Shown: positions 5,987 to 6,137 of the stretch, one piece after another
Layout: the number at the start of each line of letters is the position of its first letter
Numbering within the stretch: the stretch's first letter is position 1
Origin: Microcella sp.
GTDB lineage: Bacteria > Actinomycetota > Actinomycetes > Actinomycetales > Microbacteriaceae
DNA: 6,137 nucleotides
Assembly: GCA_020216895.1 (NCBI GenBank)
Contig: JAIWOM010000091.1
Span: 1-6,137 of the forward strand
Direction of reading: 5' to 3'
Program-made: the position numbers and the translations under genes
Notes under the pieces: model-generated
Told to the model about the DNA's origin: nothing
The model's input: only the letters and a program-made list of their open reading frames with translations
Database searches by the model: none

Positions 5987-6019
5987 TCAGAGCAGGGTGG
6001 TGATCAGAACAGGGTGGTG
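5987..6019. repeat. Imperfect 16-bp tandem direct repeat (period 17) across a stop codon
   Basis: TCAGAGCAGGGTGGTG (5987-6002) and TCAGAACAGGGTGGTG (6004-6019) differ at one base and are separated by one base. The right copy encodes, on the minus strand, the last codons and stop (ACC ACC CTG TTC TGA) of the gene entering from the right edge. The left copy is a duplicate placed just after that stop. It looks like a small slippage or duplication event at a gene end. Confidence 0.75.
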
Positions 6020-6137
6020 CCGAGCAGGCGGTCGACCATCGACCGCCCGAGGGCGCGCTCGGCCGCGTGCCCCCGGCTCTCGCCGCGCACCATCAGCTCG
6101 AGCGCGCGCGTCGCCGCGACCGCCCGCAGGGCGAGGT
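6004..6137 (-). CDS. 3' end of an unrecognised gene (C-terminal 43 residues)
   Basis: One minus-strand frame is open from the right edge to a TGA at 6006-6004. It reads LALRAVAATRALELMVRGES, then RGHAAERALGRSMVDRLLGTTLF. Codons end almost always in G or C, as in the neighbouring real genes, and the stretch is an amphipathic, Ala/Arg/Leu-rich helix-like tail. The stop lies 39 bp before the hadA-like start on the same strand, so it may be an upstream operon member. I do not recognise the family from this tail; in particular it is not the ribosomal protein L33 (rpmG) found beside hadA in mycobacteria. It could be a shadow of another frame, but codon bias and placement make a real gene end more likely. 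Confidence 0.55.
   Translation of the reverse strand, partial: LALRAVAATRALELMVRGESRGHAAERALGRSMVDRLLGTTLF

Overview
The window reads as chromosomal DNA of a high-GC actinobacterium. The evidence is strong third-position G/C bias, many GTG starts, ATGA/GTGA stop-start overlaps, an Lsr2-type nucleoid protein, and a HadA/HadB-like dehydratase pair next to murB. A member of Microbacteriaceae or a relative would fit, but this is inferred from gene content and style, not from a marker gene. Nothing suggests a phage, plasmid, insertion sequence, CRISPR array or RNA gene.

Layout. Positions 1-210 (minus) hold the N-terminal 70 codons of an lsr2 gene that runs off the left edge. Positions 211-373 are a divergent intergenic region whose lsr2-proximal part is clearly AT-richer than the rest of the window. 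It contains a perfect 18-bp palindrome and smaller inverted repeats. From 374 to 3947 (plus) four genes form a tight operon: an ABC ATPase, an ABC-2 permease, a six-helix NarL/DesK-type histidine kinase and a LuxR-type response regulator. Two junctions overlap by 4 bp and the third has a gap of 3 bp. From 6137 back to 3981 (minus) lie the 3' end of an unrecognised gene, a HadA-like and a HadB-like MaoC dehydratase subunit (4-bp overlap), and murB. The two gene blocks converge with only 33 bp between stop codons.

How the genes work together. The plus-strand operon looks like a self-contained envelope-stress or drug-export module. A kinase with almost no extracytoplasmic sequence would sense something in or at the membrane. 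The response regulator would then control the co-transcribed DrrAB-like exporter, in the manner of the Bacillus linearmycin-response system LnrJK-LnrLMN. The palindrome at 299-316 is the best candidate operator. The minus-strand block is housekeeping: (3R)-hydroxyacyl thioester dehydration (HadAB-like hotdog heterodimer) and the UDP-MurNAc-forming step of peptidoglycan synthesis.

I did not find a convincing new system. The items most worth a second look are the palindrome and the exporter/two-component module it precedes, a possible leaderless promoter for the hadA-like gene, a 16-bp tandem duplication covering the stop codon of the right-edge gene, and a strong excess of GGATGC over GGACGC.
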